The notes under the pieces were generated by a model. The model did not search any database and had not been told where the DNA came from. It saw only the letters and a program-made list of their open reading frames with translations. From positions 27,552 to 91,551 of the forward strand of contig JAJRCF010000007.1 in assembly GCA_028679075.1 (NCBI GenBank): a stretch of DNA of 64,000 nt. The letters run 5' to 3'. Below, piece by piece: positions 54,727-63,984 of the stretch (the stretch's first letter is position 1; every line of letters begins with the position of its first letter). The DNA is from Methanoregula sp. GTDB taxonomy: Archaea; Halobacteriota; Methanomicrobia; Methanomicrobiales; Methanospirillaceae. The position numbers and the translations under genes are program-made.

Positions 54727-55235
54727 TGTGCGGCATCACCGGCACTCCCGGCACCGGCAAGTCAATGATAGCAGACGAGCTGGCACGCCGTGGCCACACG
54801 GTAGTCCACATTACCGATACCGTCGGGCCCTATGTTGACGGTGATGACGAGAAGCGCGATGTGCAGGTGATCGATGTCGACCGCTGGGCCGCGGAGTTTG
54901 TCCCTGTTGACGGGTTTGTCGAAGGCCACTTTGCCCACCTGCTCCCCTGTGACCGTGTGGTGGTCCTCCGCTGTCGCCCTGACGAGCTGAAGACCCGGCT
55001 TGCCCGGCGCAAGTACCGTGAGGCAAAGATCCGGGAGAACGTGGAAGCGGAGGCGCTCGACTCCTGCCTCATCGAGACCGTTGAAGAGCATGACCCCTCC
55101 CATATCCTCGAGCTCGACACGACCGGGCACGATGCCCCGTACTGTGCGGACCGGATTGAACAGTTCGTCAAAGGTGAGATACCGGCGGACTTCGGCCATA
55201 TCGACTGGTCATCATTCCTTGAGGTGGGACCATGA
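54723..55235 (+). CDS. AK6/Fap7-type adenylate kinase homologue
   Basis: The product has 170 residues. CGITGTPGTGKSMIADELA carries the P-loop, and RRKYREAKIRENVEAEALD corresponds to the lid and NMP-binding region of the AK6/Fap7 family, which in archaea and eukaryotes helps in small-subunit ribosome maturation as well as ATP-AMP conversion. It overlaps hisC by four bases and the next gene by four bases. Confidence 0.88.
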   Translation: MMCGITGTPGTGKSMIADELARRGHTVVHITDTVGPYVDGDDEKRDVQVIDVDRWAAEFVPVDGFVEGHFAHLLPCDRVVVLRCRPDELKTRLARRKYREAKIRENVEAEALDSCLIETVEEHDPSHILELDTTGHDAPYCADRIEQFVKGEIPADFGHIDWSSFLEVGP

Positions 55236-55828
55236 CCCTCGACCAGTACCGTTCCCACGCGAAGGTGTACTTCGACCCGCTGGTCTCCATTGCAATACGG
55301 TGCCGCCTGACACCGAATTTCTTCACCATCGCCGCCCTCCTGGCATCGGCCGCGGCGGGTGTCCTGTTCTTCTTCCGGATGGAGTTCTTTGCGATCATTG
55401 CCGTTGCGCTCAATGCCTTCTGCGACGCGATGGACGGGGCTGTTGCCCGGGCAACGAATGCCCAGAGCAAACGCGGGGATTTCCTTGACCATGCTGTGGA
55501 CCGGTACGCAGATATTTTCATCATCACCGGTATCTTTGCCGGGGGCATGGTCCCGTGGCAGATCGGTGTCTTCGCACTGACCGGTGTCCTGATGTCATCG
55601 TATCTCGGTACCCAGGCACAGGCAGTCGGTGTCGGGCGGTATTATGGCGGGCTGCTCGGCCGTGCTGATCGTCTTGTGATGATCCTGGTCGTCGGGATTG
55701 TTGACCTGCTTGTCCCCCTGAGCTTCTATAACCTCTCGCTCCTTGGCTGGATGCTCGTCCTCTTTGGCATCTTCGGGCATATCACCGCGCTCCAGCGGTT
55801 TGCCTATGTCTGGGCAAAGGTGGAGTGA
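55232..55828 (+). CDS. CDP-alcohol phosphatidyltransferase
   Basis: The product has 198 residues with about six helices. CDAMDGAVARATNAQSKRGD then DHAVDR matches D-x2-DG-x2-AR-x8-G-x3-D-x3-D, the CDP-alcohol catalytic signature. Members build archaeal polar lipids; the sequence resembles archaetidylinositol phosphate synthases, although the exact head group is not certain. It closes a run of four overlapping genes. Confidence 0.85.
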   Translation: MTLDQYRSHAKVYFDPLVSIAIRCRLTPNFFTIAALLASAAAGVLFFFRMEFFAIIAVALNAFCDAMDGAVARATNAQSKRGDFLDHAVDRYADIFIITGIFAGGMVPWQIGVFALTGVLMSSYLGTQAQAVGVGRYYGGLLGRADRLVMILVVGIVDLLVPLSFYNLSLLGWMLVLFGIFGHITALQRFAYVWAKVE

Positions 55829-55908
55829 GAAGGAAGTTTTCCCATTAGAATCAGAAAATTACTTTTTCTACTTTTAACAGAAATGAGGGTGGCCCCCTCT
55901 CTCTGATC

Positions 55909-56192
55909 GAAGAACCCTCCGGGTTCTTCTTCAGCCTGCTCTTCCCTTCAGGAACAGCAGTCTCCCCAGAGGGTGAGGCAGCCCAAGGGGAGCAACCCCT
56001 TGACCCCCCATTGACACAGTATTTTTACCCGAGAATCGAAAATAGCAATCCTTCCTTTTATGAGGTGAAAGACTGTCCCGATCCGCCGCGGGGAGGCAAT
56101 CGTCGCATTAGCGAGGATTGCTTGGAGAAGGTATCAACCTTCGACTGCGGCGGAGTTAATCGTAATGGGGGTATGGGGGCATCAGCCCCCAT
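55909..56192. repeat. Array of five hairpins downstream of the lipid gene
   Basis: Perfect inverted repeats: GAAGAACCC with loop TCC (55909-55929), CAAGGGG with loop AGCAA (55984-56002), GCAATC enclosing a CGC-ATTA-GCG inner hairpin (56096-56121), GAAGGT with loop ATCA (56127-56142) and ATGGGGGC with loop ATCA (56173-56192). The fourth is followed by GACTG, close to the TTCGA flank seen elsewhere. The 400-base gap has no convincing gene; only a short weak ORF overlaps. Confidence 0.65.
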
Positions 56193-56232
56193 CCGATGTC
56201 GAAAAATTTTCAACGTCCTAATATTATGTTTC

Positions 56233-56880
56233 TCATTCCCCGGTAATCCCCCGGATATACTCCAGTGCGGCAACCGCATCCTCCCGCTTCCGGTCGCAGG
56301 CATGCAGCTTCACCCACGAGAGGAACCGCTCATGTGTCTCCGGTAAGATTGCAGCGCCCGCCGCTGACACAATCCGGCTGTATGTCCGCTGCGGGTAGAA
56401 AACCGAACGGGCTGCAGCGAGCAGGGCTGCATGGTCCTCCGGGGTAATAATACCCTGGTGTTCCGCATCACGGAGCGTGAACCGGATATTAACGAGCGGT
56501 TCGGAAAGGGAGAACCCGGTCTCGGGGTCGAAGACGAGCGCGACTTCATCGTCAGAGATGAGTTCGCCGCTCTTGTACATCCGGTATACCTCCCCGATGC
56601 CGGTCATTCCCAGCGTGTCCATCTCGGCGGCCCTGAGTGCGCCCATGCTCGATGCCCCGACGACTTTGACGCCTTTTTTCACGGCAGCAAGGATCTCACG
56701 GTGTGCCACCGCGGATTCCTGGTGGAAGACCCCGTCGATCAGGCCGATGATGGTGGCCCCGTCCTCCACCGCCCGGAGGAGGTCGCCCCTCTTTGCGGGA
56801 GGCCGGTATTCCGCAGCAAGGACCCTCTCCGCTGAGTTCAGGTCAAGGCTTGGCCCGAGAAAGACGATGATCCTGTGCAT
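56233..56880 (-). CDS. tfuA: TfuA-like protein, McrA thioamidation partner
   Basis: The product has 215 residues. IIVFLGPSLDLNSAERVL, DGATIIGLIDGVFHQES and GASSMGALRAAEM are hallmarks of TfuA proteins. Together with YcaO, TfuA is needed to thioamidate a Gly of methyl-coenzyme M reductase (established in Methanosarcina). The start overlaps the ycaO gene by 38 bases, so both come from one transcript. Confidence 0.93.
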   Translation of the reverse strand: MHRIIVFLGPSLDLNSAERVLAAEYRPPAKRGDLLRAVEDGATIIGLIDGVFHQESAVAHREILAAVKKGVKVVGASSMGALRAAEMDTLGMTGIGEVYRMYKSGELISDDEVALVFDPETGFSLSEPLVNIRFTLRDAEHQGIITPEDHAALLAAARSVFYPQRTYSRIVSAAGAAILPETHERFLSWVKLHACDRKREDAVAALEYIRGITGE

Positions 56881-58054
56881 GCTTCACCCGCTCGCCCCGC
56901 CGTTCAGGGTCCATGGCGAACATCTCAAGTCCCGGCACGATCACCCGCACGACCGGGATCCCAATCTCCTCACGGGTCAGGTCCACGACAATGACCCGGT
57001 CCAGGCCTTTCGTTTTCAGCGCCTCGATAATATTCCGGATATCCTTTGCGAAATCATCGGTGTCCGATGACGTAATGTCCGCGTACTTCTCGGTCCCGTT
57101 GTCCCGGTACCAGTAGCCGTTGATCCGCTTTGCCCGCTCATAGCCCATCTTCTTGCGCATGTCGGCGAGGGTCGTGTCCTCCCGGGCCCCGTGGATCTGG
57201 GTAAGCCGGCTCTGGGCAACCTCGGTGAGCGCCCGCATCACGGCGATCCGTGCGCTGGTGTGCGTGCCGATGCCGATCGTGAGGAGGCTGGGGTCTTTCA
57301 AGAGCACGTCATCCGCCACCGCTGCCATCGTCGGGATGCCGATGTCGCTCGTGATATCCCGTACCGTAACCTCGACCTGTGCATCGGCAAATTTCTTCTG
57401 CATGTCCCGGATCACCGGGTCATCGATCTCCACAACGGCGGGCCCGGTGTTCCGCGTTGTCTCGACGATGGACCAGGCATCCCGTTCGATCACTTCTGAA
57501 AGGGCATGGAAGATCGCCTCTTCAATGGTATTTCCCGAGGCAAGGCCGTTCGTGTTCGTGCGGCAGGGGCCACGGTATTTCGGGGGAAGGGGGTGGAATA
57601 CCGCGTACGCAGGGACCCACAGCGTCCTGTTACCGGCAATATCGTATCCCTCGCACCATGACGTGAACCGGTTCGTTTCCGCACCTTCCGGCAGGATCAG
57701 GTCTGCCGGGTCGAGCACGGGACCGTTTGCGTGCATCTCATCGTACAGTGCGACCCGGAGGTCACGGTCGTGCACCTCGGCCGAGTACCGTTCGATGCCC
57801 TCCATGATGGCGGATATCCGCGACTCCTCAACCGTCGCCCCCTTCCCGTTATATACGGTGATGGCCCCGTCCATCGCGGTTGGCCGGATGCAGGAGAAGA
57901 CCGGGATCCCGATCCGGTCGAGGTTCGTGATATCTGCGACCCGTGTGATCCCCGCGGCAGGTACCTTGGGCTCGATCCGGGCCAGGGTCTCCTGCAGGGG
58001 CACTGCACGCTGTGTCTCGTTATTATAGGCCTTTTTGCACGATCTGATCTGCAT
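56843..58054 (-). CDS. ycaO: YcaO-type enzyme, McrA glycine thioamidation
   Basis: From ATG 58054, preceded by GGTGAA, the product has 403 residues. SRISAIMEGIERYSAEV (ATP/Mg binding), NGLASGNTIEEAIFHALSE and ERDAW are the YcaO kinase-like motifs, and the length fits methanogen enzymes. It activates a peptide backbone amide with ATP; with TfuA it installs thioglycine in McrA. The upstream start 58081 would add nine residues. Confidence 0.93.
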   Translation of the reverse strand: MQIRSCKKAYNNETQRAVPLQETLARIEPKVPAAGITRVADITNLDRIGIPVFSCIRPTAMDGAITVYNGKGATVEESRISAIMEGIERYSAEVHDRDLRVALYDEMHANGPVLDPADLILPEGAETNRFTSWCEGYDIAGNRTLWVPAYAVFHPLPPKYRGPCRTNTNGLASGNTIEEAIFHALSEVIERDAWSIVETTRNTGPAVVEIDDPVIRDMQKKFADAQVEVTVRDITSDIGIPTMAAVADDVLLKDPSLLTIGIGTHTSARIAVMRALTEVAQSRLTQIHGAREDTTLADMRKKMGYERAKRINGYWYRDNGTEKYADITSSDTDDFAKDIRNIIEALKTKGLDRVIVVDLTREEIGIPVVRVIVPGLEMFAMDPERRGERVKHAQDHRLSRAKP

Positions 58055-58277
58055 GGGGTTCACCGGAGGTGTTGATGGCACGCCGGACAGGGTCCCGGGA
58101 TGCTCTGTATATTAGGGTGTTCGCTGAAGGGGTTTATACATGCCCATAAGAGATTCTTCCATCCGGGATTGGTCCATAGTATTCCCGGTCCTCTCCGGTA
58201 ACTGCGAATATTTTCGCAATCAAATAAATCCATAAATATTATCGGGATGTACTTCGTACTGGAAAAGATGTGATCTC

Positions 58278-58670
58278 ATGAAACACCCCGGTCTCCTCCT
58301 TTCAGCCTGCATGGTACTCATCGTTGCAGCCCTCTTTGCTGCCGGCTGCACCTCTGCCTCGCCCGGCAGCACGAAAGACGCATCCCCGGTTACACCGGCT
58401 GTCACACCCGGCCAGTCCTCGTGCGGGTTCACCACCTGCCATGGTCTCGACCTTGCGTGCGGGACGAATGCTCCCGAGGTCTGCGATATGTCTTACCGTG
58501 TCGGGGATAAGTGCCGGCAGTATGCCCGCTGCGACTCAAGCGGGGGGAGCTGCACGCTGGTCACGTCCCCGCAGTTTGATTCGTGCAAGTCCTGCGTGGA
58601 ACGATGCGAGGCAATAAAATCGGAAACCGTGGACCCGGCCATGGTCTTTGAATGCGAATCAAAGTGTTGA
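58278..58670 (+). CDS. Cys-rich predicted lipoprotein
   Basis: The product has 130 residues. The signal ends LFAAGCTSAS, a lipobox. The mature part has twelve Cys in about 90 residues (for example CGFTTCHGLDLACG and CKSCVERCEAI), implying disulfides or metal binding outside the cell. I recognise no family. It has its own AT-rich promoter region upstream. Confidence 0.65.
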   Translation: MKHPGLLLSACMVLIVAALFAAGCTSASPGSTKDASPVTPAVTPGQSSCGFTTCHGLDLACGTNAPEVCDMSYRVGDKCRQYARCDSSGGSCTLVTSPQFDSCKSCVERCEAIKSETVDPAMVFECESKC

Positions 58671-58721
58671 AAGGGAAGGCCTGCATGGCCTCTTACACTT
58701 TTTTTAAGCGCATCCCGATGG

Positions 58722-59654
58722 TCAGAACACGTACGTTGTCCCGACCGTATTGAGGATGCACTTCCCCGGCATCTCCACCATGAACCGGTTGATCGCGTCC
58801 CACCCCGTGCAGTGCATGGGCACCACATAGTCAGGATCGATCTTTTTCATGGCGTCAACTGTCGGCTGGATGATGGGTGCAAAGGCCGGCCCGGTGAGGT
58901 GGAACCCCCCGAGAACAGCGTGGACGTGACCATTGCCGGTGATCTTCTTTGCATACTCCACCGTGTTGATGATCCCGGCGTGGGCACAGCCGCTGAGCAC
59001 GACGAGCCCCTTGTCCTTCACGTTCATTACCAGCGCCTGGTCGTCGCGGATCGGATCGGGCGACCAGCGGCCGTCCGTGAACATTTCCATGCCCGGCATT
59101 CCCTTCTCGAAAGAAGTCTTCCTCTCCACTTCGCCCGTTACGAGCAGGTGGCCGGCGGCGAGAGTCGATGGCACACTCCGCATCAGGAGATCCGCCCCGT
59201 CTTTCTTCAGCGCAACGGCATCGGGTGCCGGAAGCGCGAGCGTGCCTTTTTGTGTATTCAGCCTGCGCCGGAGGAATGCGTCCGGGTGAACAACGAGCGG
59301 CACCTGCCGTCCCGCACCGGAGAAGACGCAGGGGAGCCCTCCGGTATGATCGAAGTGCCCATGGCTCAGGACCACTGCCTCGATCCCGCCAAGGGAGATA
59401 CCCAGCTGCCCTGCATTCCATGCCATGCAGTTTGGGGAGAGGCCGGTGTCGAGCAGGACCGTGTGCTCCTTCTTCCCGGAAAAGACCCGGACAAGACAGG
59501 AGAGCCCGTGCTCGGCCAGGATATAACGGGACGGATTGATCGGCAGCCGGCGGTCCACAGGGGTCGATGGCGGGACAAAGAAATCGATATAGTTGTCGAC
59601 AAGCACGGTCACTTCCACCCGGTCGGCCGGTTTTACTCTGTGTTCGGTCATCAT
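58722..59654 (-). CDS. Metallo-beta-lactamase fold hydrolase
   Basis: The product has 310 residues. LSHGHFDHTGGLP is the HxHxDH metal site, with LSGCAHAGIINTVEYAK and GGFHLTGP giving later ligands. It resembles the RFAP-synthase-like (7,8-dihydropterin-6-methyl-4-(beta-D-ribofuranosyl)aminobenzene phosphate) group of MBL proteins. The true substrate is not known. It ends before a fragment of a DUF2284 gene. Confidence 0.85.
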   Translation of the reverse strand: MMTEHRVKPADRVEVTVLVDNYIDFFVPPSTPVDRRLPINPSRYILAEHGLSCLVRVFSGKKEHTVLLDTGLSPNCMAWNAGQLGISLGGIEAVVLSHGHFDHTGGLPCVFSGAGRQVPLVVHPDAFLRRRLNTQKGTLALPAPDAVALKKDGADLLMRSVPSTLAAGHLLVTGEVERKTSFEKGMPGMEMFTDGRWSPDPIRDDQALVMNVKDKGLVVLSGCAHAGIINTVEYAKKITGNGHVHAVLGGFHLTGPAFAPIIQPTVDAMKKIDPDYVVPMHCTGWDAINRFMVEMPGKCILNTVGTTYVF

Positions 59655-59679
59655 CTTATCCTCACTCGATCAATACGCG

Positions 59680-59823
59680 TCAATCAATAAGAAGGAGTGC
59701 CATCAGTTCCGGGTGTCCCTGCACCGGGAACCGGATCGGCATCCCCGCCTTCTCCGCCGTCTTCACCATGGTGACGCCCACGGCATGCCCGGGGATCCGT
59801 GCCTGCGTGGGTGAACAAAGATC
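59680..59823 (-). pseudogene. 3' fragment of a DUF2284 gene
   Basis: The last 43 codons of a DUF2284 gene are recognisable on the minus strand: ARIPGHAVGVTMVKTAEKAG, followed by MPIRFPVQGHPELMALLLID and a stop. They match the intact gene at 31586 nearly residue for residue. Upstream the frame shifts and homology ends at about 59823. No start codon or other Cys clusters remain. It is a relic of a second copy. Confidence 0.8.
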
Positions 59824-59891
59824 CTCATCAGGTCATCCTATACCGGCTCGTACGGGGAAGAGAAGCCCTGACGATACCCGCATACTCGTAT

Positions 59892-60893
59892 TCAGAACCA
59901 GCTCTCGAGCGTTTTCTGCCCGGCTTTCACGGTGAACCCTTCCATTGCCTTGTCCACCCTCTCCGGAGAAAAGTCATACCCATCGCAGAGCATCTTACGG
60001 ATTCCTTCGGCGTCGGGATGCCCTGCAGCAAGGGAGTAATCGTCCGTTACCGGTGGGTGGAGGAACATCTCCATCACCGGTGACGGGTCGAAGTCCGGCT
60101 GCTTCTCCGCAAGTTTTGCCGCAAACTCACCTTTCTGTACAATTTTCAGGCCGGTCTTTGCGCCCACGCCCTCGACCCCCGGGTTGAAGTCGGTCCCCAC
60201 AAGAATACCGATCTCGATCAGCTGTTCGCGGGTCAGTTTCAGGCCGGCAAGGGTGTCCGCGAGCACGATCCGCTCGGGGCTGACCGTGACCTGGCGGCCC
60301 CGGATCTTCCGTTTGCCGGAAACCGTCAGGTTACGGACAAGCATCGGGGCACCAAAGAGGAGCGTGTCGTAGTCCTGCGAGACAACGTACCGGGCATCCC
60401 CCTTTGCCACCATGTACGATGCCTGCGCCTCGCCCTCCCCCGGCGCCTGGACGACCGGGATCCCCATCAGGCCCAGCAGTTCCTTGGAGGTTGCGATGAT
60501 CGTTGCATCGACCCGCGTTGATGAGCGGGCCTGCTTGTATGCTTCTGCCTCGTCGCCCCGCTCCACCGCCTCCTTCCATTTGACCCCGGCAGTGTCGCGG
60601 AGCTTCCTGCGCTCATCGATCGTTGCCTGCTTCAGCTGCGTTGGTTTCCCGTCAAAGACAAAGACCGGTTTTATCCCCTTCTCCATGAAATTCGCGATAC
60701 GGAAGAGGATACCGGAGAGGTGGGAGGTGACCCGGCCCTGCCGGTCCATGAGCGGCGTCCCGTCCGGCTGCCGGATGATGGTGAGGAACTGGTACAGGGC
60801 ATTGTTCGCATCGATTGCCGCAATGCCCGGGAGCGCCTCCCACGTGACCGGCGTCTTATAATCTGCGATGATATCCCGTAGTGCAACGCCCAT
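59892..60893 (-). CDS. fen: Flap endonuclease 1 (FEN-1)
   Basis: The product has 333 residues, standard for archaea. [12 protein letters not shown] and VFDGKP give the N-terminal acidic residues, [10 protein letters not shown] the I-domain ones, and [20 protein letters not shown] the helix-two-turn-helix. The C-terminus QKTLESWF is a PCNA-binding PIP box. It removes 5' flaps in replication and repair. Confidence 0.96.
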   Translation of the reverse strand: MGVALRDIIADYKTPVTWEALPGIAAIDANNALYQFLTIIRQPDGTPLMDRQGRVTSHLSGILFRIANFMEKGIKPVFVFDGKPTQLKQATIDERRKLRDTAGVKWKEAVERGDEAEAYKQARSSTRVDATIIATSKELLGLMGIPVVQAPGEGEAQASYMVAKGDARYVVSQDYDTLLFGAPMLVRNLTVSGKRKIRGRQVTVSPERIVLADTLAGLKLTREQLIEIGILVGTDFNPGVEGVGAKTGLKIVQKGEFAAKLAEKQPDFDPSPVMEMFLHPPVTDDYSLAAGHPDAEGIRKMLCDGYDFSPERVDKAMEGFTVKAGQKTLESWF

Positions 60894-60917
60894 TGTTCAG
60901 CCTGCCGTTATACCTGC

Positions 60918-61232
60918 TTACTTGTATGCCCGGTGCGAGAGTTCGGCAACGTGCTCGTCGAGATGGGTGATCGCCATGTCGTATTTCTCCACCATGCGGT
61001 TGGAGATCTCCTCGAGGTTTGTCCGCAGCATCCGCTCGCGGGTGATCACGCTCTGTTCGAGCCGGCGCATCTTGACCTCGAGCGAGAGGAAGAGCCCCCC
61101 GATCGAGAGCATCATCAGGGCCGCGGCAACAGCGATCGTCAGGTCCTGCCAGAACCGGAGGATCAGGACGAGGGTGGAAACCACCATGATGACCGTCAGC
61201 ATAATGTCGGGTAAGTAATCGCGTATCTCCAT
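60918..61232 (-). CDS. Small membrane protein with coiled coil
   Basis: From ATG 61232 the product has 104 residues. Two hydrophobic helices (about 9-27 and 33-51) precede a charged segment, VKMRRLEQSVITRERMLRTN and onward, likely a coiled coil. The upstream ATG (61301) adds 23 residues without strong features. No function is known. It is divergent from the protease-like gene. Confidence 0.6.
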   Translation of the reverse strand: MEIRDYLPDIMLTVIMVVSTLVLILRFWQDLTIAVAAALMMLSIGGLFLSLEVKMRRLEQSVITRERMLRTNLEEISNRMVEKYDMAITHLDEHVAELSHRAYK

Positions 61233-61303
61233 GCTTTTAGATGATGAGAGCACACTAATTAATCTAACGAACATCAAGCTGACTACCCCAACGGAGATCA
61301 CCC

Positions 61304-62200
61304 ATGGATACCAAGAACCTCATCCCCCTCCTCGCGATGCCGCTCCTGCTCCTCGCGGTGGAGATCGGCGCCGTCCTCCTCTCGCTTCCCGTGCAGGCCT
61401 CGGGCATTGTTGCCTTCGAAGACCCGGGGGATATGGCAAACCCGGTGTATTTCATTGCGATCCTGCTGATCTTTACGGCATTTTTGCTGGTGCTGATAAA
61501 ATATGACCTGAAGCGGATCATTGGTGTCGTCATCGGGCTCTCGCTCTTCCTCACCTTCTGCTACATCTTCGCCGCCATCACCTTCGCGTTTATGGGAGCA
61601 ACAGACCCGGCAACCGTCATTGCGCTCGTCATCGCGATCCTTGCAACGGTCCTGCTCTACAAGTACCCGGAATGGTACATCATCGACGGCCTCGGAGTCC
61701 TTATCGGCGCTGGTGTTGCGGCGATCTTCGGTGCCTCGCTTGAGGTCCTTCCGGTCCTGATCCTCCTCATTCTCCTCGCGGCTTATGATGCGATCTCCGT
61801 GTACAAGACAAAGCACATGATCACGCTCGCAGAAGGTGTGATCGACCAGAAGACGCCGATCCTCTTTGTCATCCCCAAGCGGAAGGACTACTCTTTTATC
61901 AAAGAGGGGATCGGGAAACTTGCTGACGGGGGCGAGCGTGCCGCGTTCATCATCGGCATGGGCGACATGATCATGCCCGCAATCCTCGTGGTCTCGGCCA
62001 ACGTGTTCCTCAAAGGCTGGAGGCTGGCCGGCATGATCAACCTCCCGGCGCTCGGGGCGATCGTCGGGTCGGTTGCCGGGCTTGCCGTGCTCCTGCACTT
62101 CGTCATGTCGGGTAAGCCACAGGCCGGGCTGCCGCCGATCTGCGGGGGAACGATCCTCGGGTTCCTGGTGGGTTGGGCAGCAATGGGGATGATGGGGTAG
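61304..62200 (+). CDS. Presenilin/signal peptide peptidase homologue (PSH type)
   Basis: The product has 298 residues with about nine membrane helices. AAYDAISVYKTKHM holds the YD aspartate and FIIGMGDMIMPAILVV the GxGD aspartate of A22-type intramembrane proteases. The segment QAGLPPICGG occupies the place of the C-terminal PAL motif, though the exact letters differ. Such enzymes cleave membrane helices; substrates in archaea are unknown. It ends with TAG. Confidence 0.85.
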   Translation: MDTKNLIPLLAMPLLLLAVEIGAVLLSLPVQASGIVAFEDPGDMANPVYFIAILLIFTAFLLVLIKYDLKRIIGVVIGLSLFLTFCYIFAAITFAFMGATDPATVIALVIAILATVLLYKYPEWYIIDGLGVLIGAGVAAIFGASLEVLPVLILLILLAAYDAISVYKTKHMITLAEGVIDQKTPILFVIPKRKDYSFIKEGIGKLADGGERAAFIIGMGDMIMPAILVVSANVFLKGWRLAGMINLPALGAIVGSVAGLAVLLHFVMSGKPQAGLPPICGGTILGFLVGWAAMGMMG

Positions 62201-62262
62201 GCGGTTTTCAATCGCCATCTGACTGGCTGTTTATCCTAAGGCACCCCTTCAGGTATCCCGCC

Positions 62263-62766
62263 TTATGCCAACGCCGGTACGCTATCCGTCCACGCCTCCA
62301 CCATTTTCCTGATGGCATCATCCTCGTACGAGGCCACAGTTACCCGGTCGCGGGCGAGTGCAAGGAAATAGATCTCACCGCCGGAATCGTGGCAGTTCAG
62401 GATGACCGAGAAGAGGTCCTGAGTGGGGATATGCCGTGCCTTTCCGGTATGGGCTGCGAAATTTGCCATGTGGGAGAGGACCGCCGCGATGCCGTACTGG
62501 TATCCGTCAACGGAATTGTAGGTCTCCTGCCCGGCCCCGGCCCGTTTCCCGTCAGTGTCCTCGTACAGGAATTTCGCAGTATACATCTCACGGACTTTCT
62601 CAATCGGCGGATGGTTCTTCCTCCGGTAATAGTATGATGTGCAGCCGAGCGGGTTGTTCCTGATGAGTGAGCGTACAACAGAATCGAAGGCAGGAAGGTC
62701 AGGAAACGGGGTTTTCAGGTAGTGGACAGCGCTCTTTGTTCCGGGTCTCTGGTTGAAACTGGACAT
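62263..62766 (-). CDS. Conserved-looking hypothetical protein
   Basis: The product has 167 residues. NNPLGCTSYYYRRKNHPPIE and DGYQYGIAAVLSHMANFAAH look like conserved blocks, and the C-terminal part ends with a strand-helix pattern (GGEIYFLALARDRVTVASYE). No known domain is assigned. A TATA-like AT run precedes the start on the minus strand. Confidence 0.6.
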   Translation of the reverse strand: MSSFNQRPGTKSAVHYLKTPFPDLPAFDSVVRSLIRNNPLGCTSYYYRRKNHPPIEKVREMYTAKFLYEDTDGKRAGAGQETYNSVDGYQYGIAAVLSHMANFAAHTGKARHIPTQDLFSVILNCHDSGGEIYFLALARDRVTVASYEDDAIRKMVEAWTDSVPALA

Positions 62767-62898
62767 AATATATAATACAACTTTTATTCACGACCAATAA
62801 ATTCTTGGTGGTCGGTGCGGGGGTCGGGCGGTGTACTATTTTTGCAGGAAAAAAGCAGGCTCCTTACGGCCCACCCTCCGGCAGGATGCCGTGACCGT

Positions 62899-63984
62899 TC
62901 AGGAACTTTCCGGTTTCGTCCGGGGTTTCCGTGGCTTGCGCACCCGTTTCCGCCGGGGTGCGTCTTCCCCGAGCATGCCTGCCTCGGCACCCGGTTCCTG
63001 CTCTTCTGATTCCTGCGGGATGGCAGACCGGATATCCACCGCCTGCGCCCTCACTTCCGGTGCCGGCTTGTGCATGAGGAGTTCCGCAAGGACCGCATCG
63101 ACGCCCGACCCGTCCGCGGTCGACATCGTGATATACCCCTCGGCAGCAACGAGGTCCGACTTATTCCCGACAACAATGACCGGGACGCTGACCATGCCCT
63201 TCACTTCTTCAAGCAGGCTCAGCTGCACGTCCATCGGGTACCCGCAGTGCTCTGAAGGATCGATGATAAAGAGGATGACATCTGCCACGTTCATGATCGC
63301 GGAGAGCGCCTGCTTCTCGATCTGGTTCCGCTCTTCCACGGGACGGTCGAGGATACCGGGCGTGTCCACGAACTGGATCTTCTCCCGGCCCATCTCGCGG
63401 TGACCCACGATGATCCCTTTCGTGGTGAACGGGTACGAGGCCACTTCCGGGTCAGCGGACGAGACTCTCCGGATAAAGGAGGATTTCCCGACATTCGGGT
63501 AGCCCGCAATGACAATGGTAAAATCCTCCTCGATATTGGGAAGCGTGCGAAGGACATTCCTGACCTCATTCAGGAAGAGCAGGTCCTTGTTGATCTGGTG
63601 GACCATGGACGCAAGCCGGGCCACCGCCCGCTTCCGGACAACCAGCGTATCCTCTGCTTTCCGGGACTGGAATGCCAGCTGGTTCCCGACCATCTTGGTG
63701 TGCTTTGCTGCCCAGCCTACTGCACCCAGCGACTGTTTGATATTTTCAATCCCGTAGAGGATCTCTGCAAGGTCCCGGTAGAACGGGTGGATCTTCTCAA
63801 ACTCGGGGAACCCCCGGATAATGTACACGAGCCGGTCATGGATCGCTGCGCCAACGGCACGGACAAATTCCTGGTTCGCCCGCTCCTTGTTGGTCTTCTC
63901 CTTCATCTTCTTTGCCGCACGGCGGAAACTCCGGTCAAGGATCTCATCCGCAGTTGGCACCGTTGGCATCTTCTCGAATTCCAC
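62899..63984 (-). CDS. NOG1-type GTP-binding protein
   Basis: The product has 361 residues. An N-terminal helical region precedes the GTPase domain: GYPNVGKSSF (G1), FVDTPGILDRP (G3) and VGNKSD (G4). The domain order and LASMVHQINKDL match archaeal Nog1, a factor for large-subunit ribosome assembly. A charged, K/R-rich tail ends the protein. Its start codon lies inside the window near the right edge. Confidence 0.9.
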   Translation of the reverse strand: MEFEKMPTVPTADEILDRSFRRAAKKMKEKTNKERANQEFVRAVGAAIHDRLVYIIRGFPEFEKIHPFYRDLAEILYGIENIKQSLGAVGWAAKHTKMVGNQLAFQSRKAEDTLVVRKRAVARLASMVHQINKDLLFLNEVRNVLRTLPNIEEDFTIVIAGYPNVGKSSFIRRVSSADPEVASYPFTTKGIIVGHREMGREKIQFVDTPGILDRPVEERNQIEKQALSAIMNVADVILFIIDPSEHCGYPMDVQLSLLEEVKGMVSVPVIVVGNKSDLVAAEGYITMSTADGSGVDAVLAELLMHKPAPEVRAQAVDIRSAIPQESEEQEPGAEAGMLGEDAPRRKRVRKPRKPRTKPESS

